A stretch of 64,000 nt of DNA. It comes from Micrasema longulum (taxonomy: Eukaryota > Arthropoda > Insecta > Trichoptera > Brachycentridae). Below are positions 32,151-43,882 of the stretch, one piece after another (position 1 is the stretch's first letter; the number at the start of each line of letters is the position of its first letter). The notes under the pieces were generated by a model that saw only the letters and a list, made by a program, of their open reading frames with translations, did not search any database and had not been told where the DNA came from. The stretch covers positions 1 through 64,000 of the forward strand of contig JAGVSM010002847.1 of assembly GCA_022494885.1 (NCBI GenBank), read 5' to 3'. A program made the translations under genes and the position numbers.

Positions 32151-33075
32151 ATACAGCGACCAGTTGCGCCTCTATTGGCCAAAATTATTACTACTGGATT
32201 ACAATTATTTAAAAATAGTGTATTGAAAACTTTTGAATAAAACTCCGGTTGGTCCCTTTTTCTCTTATATCACTCAAATTACATACATTAATATTATTAT
32301 TATAAATCGAATTTCTCTTTTGAAATTTTGTATTACTACTAAAATCGCTTTAATGAAATTTTATCGACTTCTCTTGGTTTAAAATCTTCTCCTTATATTG
32401 CTTTTTCAAATTTTAAAGATTTCTTGCTATACTTGTTATTCTTTCTTTATTTTTTCTTTTTTCTCTGCTGCATTGGCATGTTCTTATACTTTTAAACTAC
32501 TTTTAATTACTTATATTATATATGTTAATAAAATCAATATATTGCTGCTCTTACTATAATGTGTCATTAATTTTGAAGATGTTTTTAAATTGACCTAAAT
32601 TTAAATTTACTGTCTTATATTTCACTTAAAGATTCTTCTCATCGTTTCTTTGAATCCCTTAAAATAAATATGTGTTTATGTTTTTCCTTTTTTAAAAAAA
32701 ATGTTATTACTATTTTATTTTATTTTTACATCTGAGCATGTTTTTCATTCTTTATTTCCATTCTTAATTTTAATTACTCTTACAAATTTTCTTCATTTTT
32801 AATATTATTTCCATTTGTAAATACTCACTACAAACTACAAACCTTAAAATATCTTTTTTTCACTTAAATTTTAATTTTTAAACAACTTTCATTTTATGTT
32901 TTCTTTTTTCTTCTCTTTTTTATGCTTTCATAATTAACCTTACATATAATTGCTTTTTAATATGGAAACTTCACTGGTCCATTAGAATTAAGTCTAATTG
33001 TGTAAAATATTAAACTTTGTAACTTTACTGTATGTTTCCTGAATAAAAGAAAATAAATAAATAAAATAAAATGAA
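32150..33075 (+). mobile_element. Probable LINE 3' UTR with A-rich tail
   Basis: A long T-rich, ORF-poor stretch ends in CCTGAATAAAAGAAAATAAA and repeated ATAAAATAAAA, like the 3' ends at 38,215 and 45,740. No coding part is recognised, so the call rests on the tail alone. Confidence 0.4.
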
Positions 33076-34714
33076 ATTATACGAGATTACTCTGCTCTCT
33101 TTTAAATCACTAATTCAAATACGTCTTTTACCTAAAACTTTAGAATCTCGTTCGAAAAATTACACTTGCGATTACAGTAAAATCTTGCAGCTTTCATTAA
33201 TGTAATTTAGTCTTTCAATGCTTTTTCATAAGGGCTAGTATTCTTTAAAATACATTAATGTGACTTACGACAGTCTAAGGGAGGTGACAATATACGCACT
33301 CGTTATGTGTAAGAAAGAGATAACGAATATATTTTGTATGTTTTACACGGAAGTTACAATAATAAGTAAGTAATTTAGCATACTTATGTTTCGGTGGTTT
33401 GAAAGGAAATTTGCTTTAAAATAAATAAATATTTTGATATTTTAATCGAAACGAATTGATATTTTAATCCATAATATAGTATAAATCCTTTAGTGGGTTT
33501 TAAAAAACAAAGCTTCGCTAATTGTTTTTTAATTGTGATTCGTTTTTGTGCATACGATGACAGTTGAATATTGTAGGTTATTCTTCAGTATGCATTTGAA
33601 CTTTTAACATTCAGTTAGAGTTATGATAAAAACGTTACTAGTGTATAGTGTTAAGAATAAATATATATGAAGAATTTTAATATGTATAACTTATGTCATT
33701 TTGTGAATAATAATGTGATATAAAAGTCGATGAAACAATGATTCTTAAAACGTAATTTATGTTTTGTTTGGTGAACTATCGTACTCGGTAAGGAATACTA
33801 ATAAATTATTTGATTATTATCATTTATTAAGAAATAGTGTATTATTTCAAGACAAGTTATAATAGTCTGACTTAACCAAAGATGCACCGGTGCGCTAATG
33901 AATTATCCAGTTTATTAATTACTATTTCGACGCTAAATCTAAAACGCGAAATAGCTGCGCGGATGGGTCGTTGCTCTCTAATGACGTAGGCGGGGGTTCA
34001 AGTCCATAGAGGTTCCAATTTTTTAAAATTGTATTTTTTAATTCAAATGTTTGTGCTACATTAGAAAATATTTATACTGAAACTATTAGCCGCTGGAGCC
34101 ATTTGTTAGGAATTATTTATTAAATATAAAATAGACTTGTTTTTTTATATGCCGTACTACCGCTATGGACATTTTATCAGAATTTTCATAGCTTACCAAT
34201 TTAAAAACTCACCGCTCGCCACTGGAGGATACGCGGTCTGACTTTTCTTGTATAAACCTATTCCTTTATTGGCTCCCTAGATTACGGCGCAAGAGTAGGT
34301 TTTTTTTACACAATATAGATATTTACCATTGGCGTGTTTATAAAAATGGTATTTTATAGATGCTAGGGCCATACAAATACCCTTAAAAACATCAAGTTAT
34401 ATCAGCCTTCTACTGACGTACAGTATAAAAATATGATAAATATTTTTAAAAAAATAGAAAAGCGAGTACATAGAAAATTTCATTCAAATAATTTTTCCAA
34501 AAATATACTAAATTGATTCATTTTTAAGGTGCAGAAAATGGGACAGTAAAACGTCGGCATTGTCGATTTTTATTTGGCATAATCAGTCCGACGTAAAGTT
34601 ATAATTTTATTGTCTCCTCTTTCACAGTAGTAGCTGCTCGATTGTAGAATTATCTACCCACTAATGTTAGAGACGCCCCTTATTTATTTACATTTAAGTC
34701 AATACTGAAATGTC
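33076..34714. other. No gene recognised
   Basis: The longest stretch without a recognised element. Near 33,950-34,020 a weakly tRNA-like segment contains a B-box-like GGGGGTTCAAGTCC. AAGGGCTAGTATTCT at 33,229 resembles the MITE end at 2,836, but no second end is present. Confidence 0.35.
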
Positions 34715-34830
34715 ACTATCTCTTCACAACAATAAAGGTTTCAGCTCTTTAACTTCATTAAAATCAACAAATGGAAGAATTGAAGAAATATGGATGGTCA
34801 AATAAAATGGTGAATGTTACACAGTGTGTA
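34715..34830 (+). repeat. U repeat, copy U7, cut by a MITE
   Basis: CTCTTCACAACAATAAAGGT to TTACACAGTGTGTA, where the next element begins abruptly. A 10-bp deletion in the arm (GGTCAAATAAAATGG) breaks the frame. Confidence 0.8.
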
Positions 34831-34981
34831 CCCGCAGAAGTTAGCAACCATTTGTTTTTTTAATTTTTTAATTTTTAAAATTTTTTTTCGTTCTAAAAAA
34901 ATATTTTAATGTGCCAATATGTCTTCTTGCTCATACTGATCATCGTGGTTTCGGATGTGACAGGGTTTAAAAAACACCCTG
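34831..34981 (+). mobile_element. TA-flanked MITE M, right arm only
   Basis: It matches the right arm of 48,251-48,600: TTAGCAACCATTTG, ATATGTCTTCTTGC, ATCATCGTGGTTTCGGATGT, GACAGGGTTT and an ACACCCTG end followed by TA. The left arm is absent. Confidence 0.8.
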
Positions 34982-34984
34982 TAT

Positions 34985-35185
34985 ATGCGCTATAAACTAT
35001 TTAATAATTAAAAAAGGAATAGCCCACGCTCAGACGCTGATGTCTTTGTGGGGATTTTTTCCAATTCATGTTATAGCTTAATTTTAGATGTATTTTTCTT
35101 AAGTGTATTTTTGTAATTATATTTCTATGTAAATAATACATGTATGGAAAAATAAACAAAAATAAAATAAAATGAAATAATCTTT
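34985..35185 (+). mobile_element. Probable LINE 3' end with A-rich tail
   Basis: ATAAACAAAAATAAAATAAA tail at about 35,150-35,180 after a T-rich stretch; no coding sequence. Confidence 0.4.
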
Positions 35186-35332
35186 TATTATTTATTTACA
35201 ATGTATTTTTTATTTGAACTGTTCGTACTTTGGTTTGTTTATGTTTTGTGATTTAAATTGGAAAGGTTTTTATTTATTAAGATAAAAATACCGCGCAAGG
35301 GGTAGAAGGTTTCTCGTTCCTTTCACACCTCA

Positions 35333-35659
35333 TTGAATTATTTATTTCGATACGCTTCTCATTTTCCTTCGATTATCGGAATGCTTTTCTGGTGGTTTAT
35401 TGAAAATTTAAGATCGTTTCGGGCGATAAAAAATTCTCGATTTTTCCTAAAGAAATATTTGGAAAACCCAACACCTCATAGATCGTTTTCCATATGTTAC
35501 GCGTTTTCTTTGTGCCTGTCAAATTATTCACAGTTATCACCGGAAACCACCCTGAAAGAATTTCAGGGCGGTATTATAAAAAACTCCCTGAAAGTTCTTT
35601 CCGGCTTATACCTCGTGAGTAACTTACAAAATTTCATGAAGGTAATTTTGATCTTGTAA
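35333..35659 (+). other. Unrecognised 108-codon open frame
   Basis: The frame has an aromatic, hydrophobic N-terminal half (GMLFWWFIENLRSFRAIKN) and no recognised domain. No repeat partner in the window. A hairpin (CCCTGAAAGAATTTCAGGG) lies inside. It may be chance. No function is suggested. Confidence 0.25.
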
Positions 35660-35699
35660 AGTCTGTAATTTTTTCTTTGGTTTGGCACTTTATCAATTT

Positions 35700-35775
35700 A
35701 CTTATTTAGGTAGCGTTTATTTTGTAAAACTCCGTGTTAGAACCTTAATACGAAATCAAAAACTGATTCATTTTT
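35700..35775 (+). mobile_element. Penelope-like fragment cut at a TTAA
   Basis: GTTTATTTTGTAAAACTCCG and ACGAAATCAAAAACTGATT match 23,270-23,330. It stops at the TTAA where the next element begins. Confidence 0.5.
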
Positions 35776-36235
35776 AACCCTTCCGGGTCTAAGGGAGTTT
35801 CTATGATCCCCCAGGTAGCATATGTTTTTCAATTACTTTTTTGTTAGCCGTCATACTGTTACATTTTTTGCATAATCCTTCCCCAGAGTTATAAGAATGT
35901 ATTAAAATTAAAATATTTTTCTGCCAAATCCTTTCAATATTTATTTTATTTATATATTCGACCAATGGGTATCTTTAAGGACATATGTATACGTAGAAAA
36001 TTATTATAAAGGAAAGTAGAAAGATACAATGGTATATAGTAGACTTGGTGGGAGTGGAAGCGGGAGAGAGGTGTTTATTATTGGATTCAGCAATCGTCGT
36101 CAATATTCTTCAAAACTTCGTCAAACTCTTTAAATCCAAGATGCACTATGTTTTTATTTTGTCTGCCTCAAATTTGCCATCGACATGCGAAAGTTGAGAA
36201 TTTTCGGCCATACACATTTTTCTTGCGTTATTTCA
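35775..36235. mobile_element. piggyBac-like end region, truncated
   Basis: TTAA at 35,776-35,779 is followed by CCCTTCCGGGTCTAAGGGAG, and GATCCCCCAGGTAGC comes soon after, resembling piggyBac-type termini (TTAA then CCCTT). A minus-strand frame from about 36,210 (MAENSQLSHVDGKFEADKI) is soon stopped and is not recognised. The other end is lost near a SINE at 36,240. Confidence 0.5.
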
Positions 36236-36239
36236 GCTT

Positions 36240-36345
36240 TTGGCTTGCCCATCATTCATATTCATCATCATCATTTCCCATTCACACATAATGGTGCATA
36301 GGGCACTACATTGGTTCACCAATCACAGCGTATCTCGATCTTTTT
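36240..36345 (-). mobile_element. SINE-1 3' part, copy c
   Basis: On the minus strand the block GATACGCTGTGATTGGTGAA and CCCTATGCACCATTATGTGT ends in AATGATGATGATGAATATGA. The tRNA head is missing. Confidence 0.75.
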
Positions 36346-36376
36346 TGTTGTTGCATAAGAGTTAGATTACAATTTT

Positions 36377-36870
36377 CAATTTCAATTTATTTATTTTATA
36401 AACGTTCATATACATTACAAAAAAATTCAAGGCATACATGACACGAAAGAATTTGTACTAAAATTTCAATATAGCACAAATTATAGAAAAAGGATCCTTT
36501 CCTCTCTAAACTTTCATCACAAATATGAAAGATGTCGATATTCAAAGAGATACGGTTGAGTAAAGACATTGCTCTTCCTACCTGGCATTACCATCGGCAG
36601 GTTGGTTCTGCAAGCAGGAAGATAAACAGCTTAAGCTGCCTATGTCTAAGGTAGTCGTTAGAAACATAAAGAAAAATACTCTGTTGATCGTAATACCACG
36701 GAATAATCTGAAAAAATACATAAGAAAGTATGCATTTCTTCTTTTCTCCAAACTATTGTAGCCGAGCATTCGCAGTATGAAGTCAGACGGGTACAACCAC
36801 GGATGGTATCCGTACTAGCCCAGAAATTTATTCTGAACCATCTCCAGCATAACAGAGTACTTCAATTCGT
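36377..36870 (-). pseudogene. Jockey-type LINE tail, same family as 27,722
   Basis: The minus-strand frame 36,796-36,578 reads YPSDFILRMLGYNSLEKRR and FFRLFRGITINRVFFF. The expected FHxPxxRTNLPMVMPG follows in another frame (CRTNLPMVMPG). A T-rich left end marks the tail. Related pieces are at 39,655 and 40,765. Confidence 0.75.
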
Positions 36871-37069
36871 GGGGCCTTTGACATGTTTTACATATTTAAA
36901 AAAATAAAAAGACCATCAGACAAACTATCATTATTTTATGTAAAAATATCATTAATTTAAAACGAATGGCTCTTGGTCTCTTTAACTAATATCTTTTTCT
37001 TCTTCATATTTTAAGATATCCTAAAATCTGTGTTACAGAAACTTTGTTTTTCTCTTGAGATTGAACTAG

Positions 37070-37235
37070 GGTCTAACTATTCCTCCATCTCTTGGGTGGC
37101 CTTTCAGGCGGACGTTTTCAAAATGGAATTTCATTAGCTGCAGTGTATACAAGTCTCTCGCTGCTTATCTTGTCCGCATGGTTCCTTCAGTATCTTCGTC
37201 TGGATCTGATCCATCGCACGATGTCCTCAATTTCA
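37070..37235 (-). pseudogene. RTE-type LINE fragment
   Basis: On the minus strand, IEDIVRWIRSRRRY, ERLVYTAANEIPF and PPERPPKRWRNS are readable with stops. GRPPKRW-type ends are typical for RTE-like ORF2. The Jockey-type LINE at 37,236 is inserted or joined at its edge. Confidence 0.65.
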
Positions 37236-38240
37236 TACGTATATCTTCTTTTTCGCGAGGTCGACATCCAATCCCATATCATTATATATTATCAAACCAA
37301 CCTGTTCAGAGAGTTGATACCGTACGCGATCTGGGTGTTATTCTTGATAGCAAACTTACATTTGAGAATCACTTTGATGACATACTGACCCGTGCACATA
37401 GAAACCTTGGTTTTGTACTTCGTACATGTCAGGTATTTAATGATATCGCATGTATTAAAATGGTCTACTTTGCTCATGTTCGCAGTTTGCTCGAGTATGC
37501 CTCTTCTGTTTGGTCTCCACAATATGTCACACATAAAGAAAAGTTTGAGAAAATTCAATGGAGATTTCTTAGACATCTTAACTGGAGATGCAGGTATACC
37601 GATCTCAATTATATGTCTTCCTGCAAAAAACACCACTTGCTTACTTTAGAAGATCGCCGTCTACTGTTGGACATGGGGGTGCTTCATGACATACTCAGTG
37701 GACGCCTTGATAGTCCAGCTCTTTTGTCAGAGTTATCATTAAATGTCCCCGGCTACCGCACCCGCCACACGTCGAGCTCTCTATTTCATGTGCCAGCAGT
37801 TCGTACGAACTATGCCCAGAACTCTCCACTTATACGTTTTGCTAGTGAATATAATTTGAACTTTCCCCTTATTGATCCATTTTATTGTAAAAAAATAACA
37901 TTTAAAATGCGCGTCTTAAAACATTCTTTTTTGTCTTATACTTAGTTTCAATAATAAAGTTTTATTTTATTTTATTAATTTTTATCTCTATTTCTTAATA
38001 TTTTATATATATTTATATTTTCGATACCTGACACCCTCTTTCCAATATAACACCCACACACCCACCCTCTCACTCATTTACACTCACACAAACACACTAG
38101 TATGTATTGTACGTGTATTTAATGTATTTCTGTGGATATCTGTCATTGGTTTTATTCTCTGTATATGTTATTTATTATATTTGTATTACATGTATTACTG
38201 TTGATATCCCCAATAAATAAAATAAAATAAAATAAAAAAT
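37236..38240 (+). pseudogene. Jockey-type LINE RT C-terminus with 3' UTR, well preserved
   Basis: The frame to the stop at 37,945 reads TVRDLGVILDSKLTFENHFD, YFAHVRSLLEYASSVWSP, EKIQWRFLRHLNWRC, LEDRRLLLDMGVLHDILSG, LNVPGYRTRHTSSS and VRTNYAQNSPLIRFASEYN. This covers the region after YADD to the end of ORF2, with no stops in about 235 codons. Codons before ~37,236 belong to the RTE piece on the other strand. The 3' UTR contains ACACCCACACACCCACCCTC and ends in repeated AATAAAATAAA. The same 3' UTR inserted on the minus strand at 59,578-59,985. Confidence 0.85.
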
Positions 38241-38313
38241 AACAGACAAAAAAAATCGGTTAAATTTAGTTCAGCTTATTTATTTCATAAAAATATTGTA
38301 CAAAATTGGTTAA

Positions 38314-38760
38314 TCATTCACTTCTCCAATCAACACAATCATATGTGGGGTGGTGATTTACAATTTGCGTGGGTATTACTTGAATGAACCGTTGATCTGT
38401 GTTAATTTTTGCGGGGTGAGAAAAGATGCGTTTGCACGATGATGGCAGATGCGGACAAAACAGTATGCGGCCAAACAAACCACAGCAGACCAATATCATA
38501 CCCTTTGGAAAGTCAGGAAAGGGTATCAAGGACAGGAATCCGGATGCTAGAATCCTGGCTTCTGGGTAGTATTTCTTTTTTTCAGTAAACACAGCACTTT
38601 CACTAAAGTTATTCGGGGAATATATAGATGAATGTGGCGGCGCAGCGGTCAGAATATGAAAAGGTGTGCGGATGCGGGCAGATAAATTATGATGCATGTG
38701 GTTGTTGACAGAACAAATTATGAAGAGAGAAAAGGCGAGATTGTTGATGTTGGTTGCCAT
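38314..38760 (-). other. Unrecognised 148-codon open frame
   Basis: The frame (start MATNINNLAFSLFIICSVNN) has a hydrophobic N-terminus but no domain that could be recognised. The region is less AT-rich than average (GGATGCTAGAATCCTGGC, GGCGGCGCAGCGG). It could be an element's UTR or chance. No partner copy in the window. Confidence 0.3.
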
Positions 38761-38838
38761 GGATATGGAAAATCGTTCTTATAGAAACCGTAGCAACCCA
38801 CGGCCATAGAGGCGAGAAGAATAAACAAATATTGGAAG

Positions 38839-39072
38839 TTGAGAAATCACAATATAGGTAGGATAAGTGGATCTTCATCAACTGGCGGCCTATTCAACCA
38901 CAAACCACTCAATCCCACCAACCACTCGCGCAACCAATATGGAATAATTGGATGGGGTGGAACATTTAATAATCATAGTCAACCTTTAATGAAAGATCGA
39001 AAACTAATAATCGAAATTATGCTGAAAACGAATTACCCACCATCCGATTATTCCAAGAAGCCATATTTTTAA
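38839..39072 (+). other. Unrecognised 77-codon open frame
   Basis: Reads SSSTGGLFNHKPLNPTNH and YGIIGWGGTFNNHSQP, Asn/Gly/His-rich. No family recognised. It lies just upstream of a LINE-like segment and may be part of the same insertion. Confidence 0.3.
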
Positions 39073-39088
39073 ATTTACGACAGCTGTA

Positions 39089-39654
39089 TTGTCTCTAATG
39101 TCTAAAGTTTGTTGTAAAGTCAGCACTTGTTCTCTCAAAACCCAAACAGCCATAGTCAAAGAAAGAATAAAGTCTTGGAGATTCCGTTTCCTAAATCAAC
39201 ACTACGACAGAGGTATGCAAATGTCCTTGCCCCTAAACCGTATAACTCCTTCTTTATGGACACAATGGAAAATTATAATTGAAGCCTCTTTTCTACTAAA
39301 ATTCATTTAAAAACTGTGTCAAAAATATAAATATGAATGTTTTCTTTTCCAGAGAAACTTTTAATTTACTTTTGTATTTTTCCTGATTTAATTATCAACA
39401 TTAATTTAATATTTTTTTTCTCTAAATGTATTCTTTATCTTTTTTATTTCTTAAATTCAGATTCTGTACTCCTCCTCATATTAAAAAAAATAATTTATAT
39501 ATTATGCATCTACACCATAGATTTACGTATTCTAGATTAAGTATACCAACGCACAGGTTATGCCTAAGGGGGATTTTTTTTCTCACGTAAAGTTATATGT
39601 TATGTAATAAAAAATGTACCAATTGTAAACGAATAAATTGTATATAAACATTAA
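39089..39654 (+). pseudogene. Possible I/Loa-type LINE end with 3' UTR
   Basis: RIKSWRFRFLNQHYDRGMQ and LPLNRITPSLWTQWK resemble the segment before the Cys/His tail in the LINE at 3,662 (there IQCSIPVTPWF). A T-rich stretch and CGAATAAATTGTATATAAAC then lead into another LINE at 39,655. The call is tentative. Confidence 0.35.
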
Positions 39655-40890
39655 AAAACAGATTAAGCTGCTTATGTGTAAGGTAGCTAGTTATTAGGAA
39701 CACAAAGAAAAATACCCTCCATTATACCTAAATTGGGGACATTGAAAGTTGTAAATGTAAATATTGGTTCGCGATTTTCCTTACTGAATTTGGTTAATCA
39801 ATTCGTAATGAAAAAAAAATTGCTTGCTTGTATGAGTGAATCCAAAGAAAGGCCTTAAAACGGATTCGGGTATATGGTGGATGCTTTCAATTTACCTACA
39901 GTATTTCCAAGCGTTTATTTAACTTTTGACACATGGGCGCCTATAAAGTTCCGTAATTATTGACAGGCAACCATAGACCGAAAAATGCAATACTTCATGT
40001 TTTTTTCATTACGATAGTGAAGCGACATGTTCTTTTGCTCCGATATTTATCGATATCGATGTTTATTGAGACTACTTATGCAACAAGGATTATACAAGTT
40101 GACAAGATAAACCAGAAATTAAAAAAATAATTTTCTATCGAAAGCCACAGTATTTTTATTCACTTAATAATGAATACGACTAATTTACATGAAATATAAA
40201 TGTCTAACTGATTCAATATTGTGAAAATATCAAATATTTATTAAAAACTACTTATCGATTGTCTATGGCCAAAACTAATTTGACAATTCGTCAGAATATA
40301 TTGAATTTTAATGGCGCCGTGGTCGTTGTCGTTTATTATTGTCGCCGACAAACTGACAGTGTCGCGACACAAAATTTCTCAATTTACATTACGACAATAA
40401 AATAGTCCTATGCATATTTGGGTTTTCTGTAGCTCCTGCACCCAATGACAAACTCCAATTAAGGAGGTTATCGAGACTGTATTTAAAGTTTCTTTTGTAA
40501 AGAAATGATGTAATTTTTGCAATATTATTTATTGAATGAAGACTTTTAAAAAAAAAAAGTTTTACTACAGCGCTTTCGTAATATAAACTCTGCTTTAAAC
40601 GTCTGGGTATGTTTATAAACTACAAAATGTTGAGATTAAAATTTTTTCATAAGTAAAGTCGATTTTTATGAGAAATCGATTCGGTAACGCATTAGGACAT
40701 CCCTAATCGATACATAATCGAGCTGTCAAAAGTTAAATAAATGGTTGGATAGAGTATAAATTGATTTAATACCACGGATCAATCGGAAAAAATACATTAA
40801 TAAATATGCATTTCTTCTTTTCTCCAAATCACTTTAGCCGCTCAGTGTGAAGTCCGACGCGTACAACGACGTATATATAGTATCTGTATT
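39655..40890 (-). pseudogene. Jockey-type LINE tail split by a 1-kb insert
   Basis: 39,655-39,715 matches 36,620-36,680 (TTAAGCTGCTTATGTGTAAG, AAGAAAAATAC) and 40,765-40,890 matches 36,690-36,830 (AATACCACGGATCAATC, ATGCATTTCTTCTTTTCTCC). In the 36-kb copy the two parts are adjacent, so 39,716-40,764 was inserted. Confidence 0.7.
39716..40764. mobile_element. 1-kb insert with imperfect inverted ends
   Basis: Bounds come from the interrupted LINE. The ends ATTATACCTAAATTGG and, inverted, TTTATACTCTATCCAACC are partly alike, and TTTATTTAACTTTTGACA occurs in inverse orientation at 39,917 and 40,729. No transposase was seen. It is probably a non-autonomous DNA element. Confidence 0.5.
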
Positions 40891-41439
40891 TATTTTGTAA
40901 AACGTGTGCGTAAAAAAACAGGTTACGCGGTTTTGCAGAACCACCGACGATATATTATTTTCTCAGTCAGAATTCGAGCAATTTTTCGTCCCGTTTTTCG
41001 AATCATATAAAACGAGCTTTAAAGCGCAAAGGTTAGGGCGGTTCTTTGATTTCATTATGCGAGACTCATTTGTTAAGTTTTAAAGTAAGTAATGAAGACG
41101 CGGAGGGAATACAATTTCGGATGGGAATAAGAGAAAGGTGAAACAGACTTGTAAATATAATTTCAACTAGACAAATCTTGACAAAAAAGGGAGAAAGTCG
41201 TACGGGTTTTTATCTTTCGTGAGATAATGAAACCAGGGGATGATTGCGAAAATATCTCAAGTTTTAAGAAAGATCAGCCTCTAGCTTTGAACTTGTAGGA
41301 TAATCCATGCTTTCTTCAGTGGGTGCAGTCTAGCGTTAGAATTTTAGCAAACTACTTAGTTACTCAACCCTTTGAGACAGCATTGCGTTTGTTTTGTGAA
41401 ATAATTCCCGAAAGTATTATTTTACTCGACAAAGATATG
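40891..41439. other. No gene recognised
   Basis: No supported frame or shared repeat. Confidence 0.4.
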
Positions 41440-42274
41440 CCTCCTTATTCTCCCAATGAAATAAAAATAAATAAATGTTAACAAAACTAAATATATGAAT
41501 ATAGGAAACAAAAGAATAGAAATTACACCATCAATTGTAATAGAAAATGAAAAACTTAATGAAGTCACTGAAATTAAATATTTAGGTGTAATGTTGGATT
41601 CAAAACTCACATTTCACCAAAACGCTAAGATGGTAATAAATAAGATTGCAAAAAAAATATCAATTTTGGGAAGGATCAGAAGATTTATTGATAAGGACTC
41701 CTGCAAAACTATTTACAAAGCAATTATTGAACCACACGTTAACTACTGTAGTAGCATTTTATTTTTATCAAACGAAGAAAACATAGATAAACTAACTGTA
41801 TTACAAAATAAAGCCTTTAGAATCATTTTGAAAAAAAACAGATATACGAGGGTAAAGTCGATGGTAAATGAAATGAAATTATTAACATATAAAACAAAGA
41901 ATATTTTACAATACAATGATATTTGTTCATAAAATTATAAACTCTAATAAAAAAACAGAATTTTGGAAAAAAATTGATCGGAACCAGCATGAACACGATC
42001 ACAATACTAGAGAAAAGAACAAAATTAGACTTCCATTTAGGAAAAAGGCAAAGTCACAAAATTCAATTTTATTTAAAGCAATTAAAAAGTATTACTAAAT
42101 GGAAAAAAATATTTATGAAGAAAAAAACATATCAAAATTTAAAATAATGGTCAAGACATATGTGATAAACAATTTATAAATTAAATATATTTGCAATGTT
42201 ATTATTAGAACACACATAACAACATGTATGATATGTGTGCCCTACTTTAAGATTTAAATAAAAAATAAAAAAAT
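41440..42274 (+). pseudogene. LINE RT C-terminus, frameshifted, with A-rich tail
   Basis: The first frame (41,495-41,932) reads NEVTEIKYLGVMLDSKLTFH, GRIRRFIDKDSCKTIYKAI, EPHVNYCSSILFL and LTVLQNKAFRIIL. After a frameshift near 41,916 comes MIFVHKIINSNKK and the end. The YLGVxxDxKLxF and PHxxYCSSI blocks place it after the RT palm. The 3' end is ATTTAAATAAAAAATAAAAA at about 42,272. No polymerase motifs remain. Confidence 0.8.
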
Positions 42275-43126
42275 AAGAATCTTTACGGATGGTAGCCTGC
42301 TCGAAGTCAAAGTGGGAGCGGCATTTGTTCCTTTTGAGGGTGATAAAGAATTACCTGGCAGAGCACTTAAATTAGACAATTTCTGCTCAGTTTTTCAGGC
42401 AATACGAGATCTCTCGAATAGTTATTAAAAAACCACTAGAGACGTGTGTTATTGCAAAAATATTATCAGATTGTGTTCGGGCGTTCAAGCTATAACTGAT
42501 ACTCGGTCGGTAAATCCATTCATTTTAGATATTCAGAGTATCTAAAAATCAGAGAGATGATTATTCAAATATGCTGGATAAGAGGACATGCTGGTATCGT
42601 AGGAAATCAAAGAGCAGTTGAACGAGCAGAAGCCGCAACTTGTTAAAGAACGGCAACTTTCTTCTCAGAATTTCACTTTAGCTTTGCTAAGCGCTGTATA
42701 AAACAAAATACGCAGTAGTGTTGGGAGGATCATTACCACGCTTCTTCTACGGGTAAAATCACTAATATGTTTTTTAGAATACTAGCCGATGCAGCAAACT
42801 TCCGTCGTCATCCCCAAAGGACTTTCGAAACGACCCAAATCTTTACCGGACCCAGAGCTATGAGATGTTACCTGTATAGGTTTAAATTAAGGAATGATGA
42901 CTATTGTCCATGCGATGATATTTCTTCACAGAGTATCAAACATCTGTTATTCCAGTGCCCATTTTTCGGCTTACAACGCCATAATCTTGAAGCAGAACGC
43001 AGGAAAGATGGAATATCCTTAACAGATATTCACATGGTCGTAAAAAGTAGTTATCACGCGCCATTGTTCTTGGACGTTGGAACAATGGTGATTGGACTCA
43101 TAAAGGTAATAAACCAAAATCTGTGA
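42275..43126 (+). pseudogene. I/R1/Loa-type LINE: RNase H domain and Cys/His tail
   Basis: The RNase H start IFTDGSLLEVKVGAAF (catalytic-type Asp of TDGS present) is followed by FCSVFQAIRDLSNSY, a stop, VQAITDTRSVNPFILDIQSI, a stop and WIRGHAGIVGNQRAV. The C-terminal frame 42,767-43,126 then reads FTGPRAMRCYLYRFKLRND, CPCDDISSQSIKHLLFQCP and beyond. Several stops and a frame break upstream show it is dead, though the last 119 codons are open. It directly abuts the preceding LINE's tail. Confidence 0.8.
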
Positions 43127-43301
43127 TCGAACATCCCATTTCCAAGATAAACAATAGAGATTTTTTCGAGTACCTTAGCCTTGTACATGACACATAAGGC
43201 TACTAAATACAGGGGTCCAAATATATTTTTAAAAATATTTAAAAAATCCTTTGCAGCAATAAACACTACAGAATCAGATAACTCTATAGAAATATTTATA
43301 G

Positions 43302-43564
43302 TCGGCCTCATGGTGTAATGGTCAGCGCGTTTGCCTACCATGCGAGAGGTCTCGGGTTCGATTCCCGACATGGTTGATATGAAATATTTATTTAAAATGG
43401 TGTCTTTAGACCAGAATATTTCATAGTCCCTGGACTGGTACAAAAAGAGTTAGACTGATCATCTTACCTTCATCTTACAAGAATGATCAAGATACTCTGT
43501 GATTGGTGTACCAATGCAGTCCTCTATGCACCATTAGGTGTGAAAGATAATGATGATGATGATA
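43302..43564 (+). mobile_element. SINE-1, copy d (best head)
   Basis: The head GTCGGCCTCATGGTGTAATG, GTCAGCGCGTTTGCCTACCA and GGGTTCGATTCCCGA shows A and B boxes and anticodon loop CTACCAT (ACC, Gly-like). The acceptor stem is not restored, so not a tRNA gene. The body and ATGATGATGATGAT tail are complete. Confidence 0.9.
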
Positions 43565-43880
43565 GATAACACGTTGTAGTGATTGTCTTTTTGTGTGAAT
43601 AAACTGTAATTAGAATTGTAGAACTTACCATGTGTTTTAAAAAATTGCGCCGCTAAGCAAAGTTGCGTTTTTTATAAAATGAAGTATACCACTCCACAAG
43701 CATGTCTAAAATTTATATTTATTGAAGATTACTTTTATACTAAACTATAAATTAAATTATGCATGCATTTTTGGTTAAAGAATTGTAATGTTAATTAATT
43801 AAAATCAAAGTTCATATAGCCGCAGAAAGGATTTATTTGATGAAGTCAATTAAGGCGTACATAACCAGTGGAGAACGTAA
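43565..43880. other. No gene recognised
   Basis: AT-rich, no supported frame. Confidence 0.4.
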
Positions 43881-43882
43881 TT

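Noticed and set aside
33229..33350. Second copy of the 2,727 MITE
   Set aside because: Only one 15-bp end matches and no inverted partner was found.
37236..37945. Intact functional reverse transcriptase
   Set aside because: The frame is open but starts after the catalytic YADD region, so no active enzyme could be made.
43302..43375. Functional tRNA-Gly gene
   Set aside because: The A and B boxes and an anticodon-like loop are present, but the acceptor stem does not pair and a constant SINE body follows in every copy.
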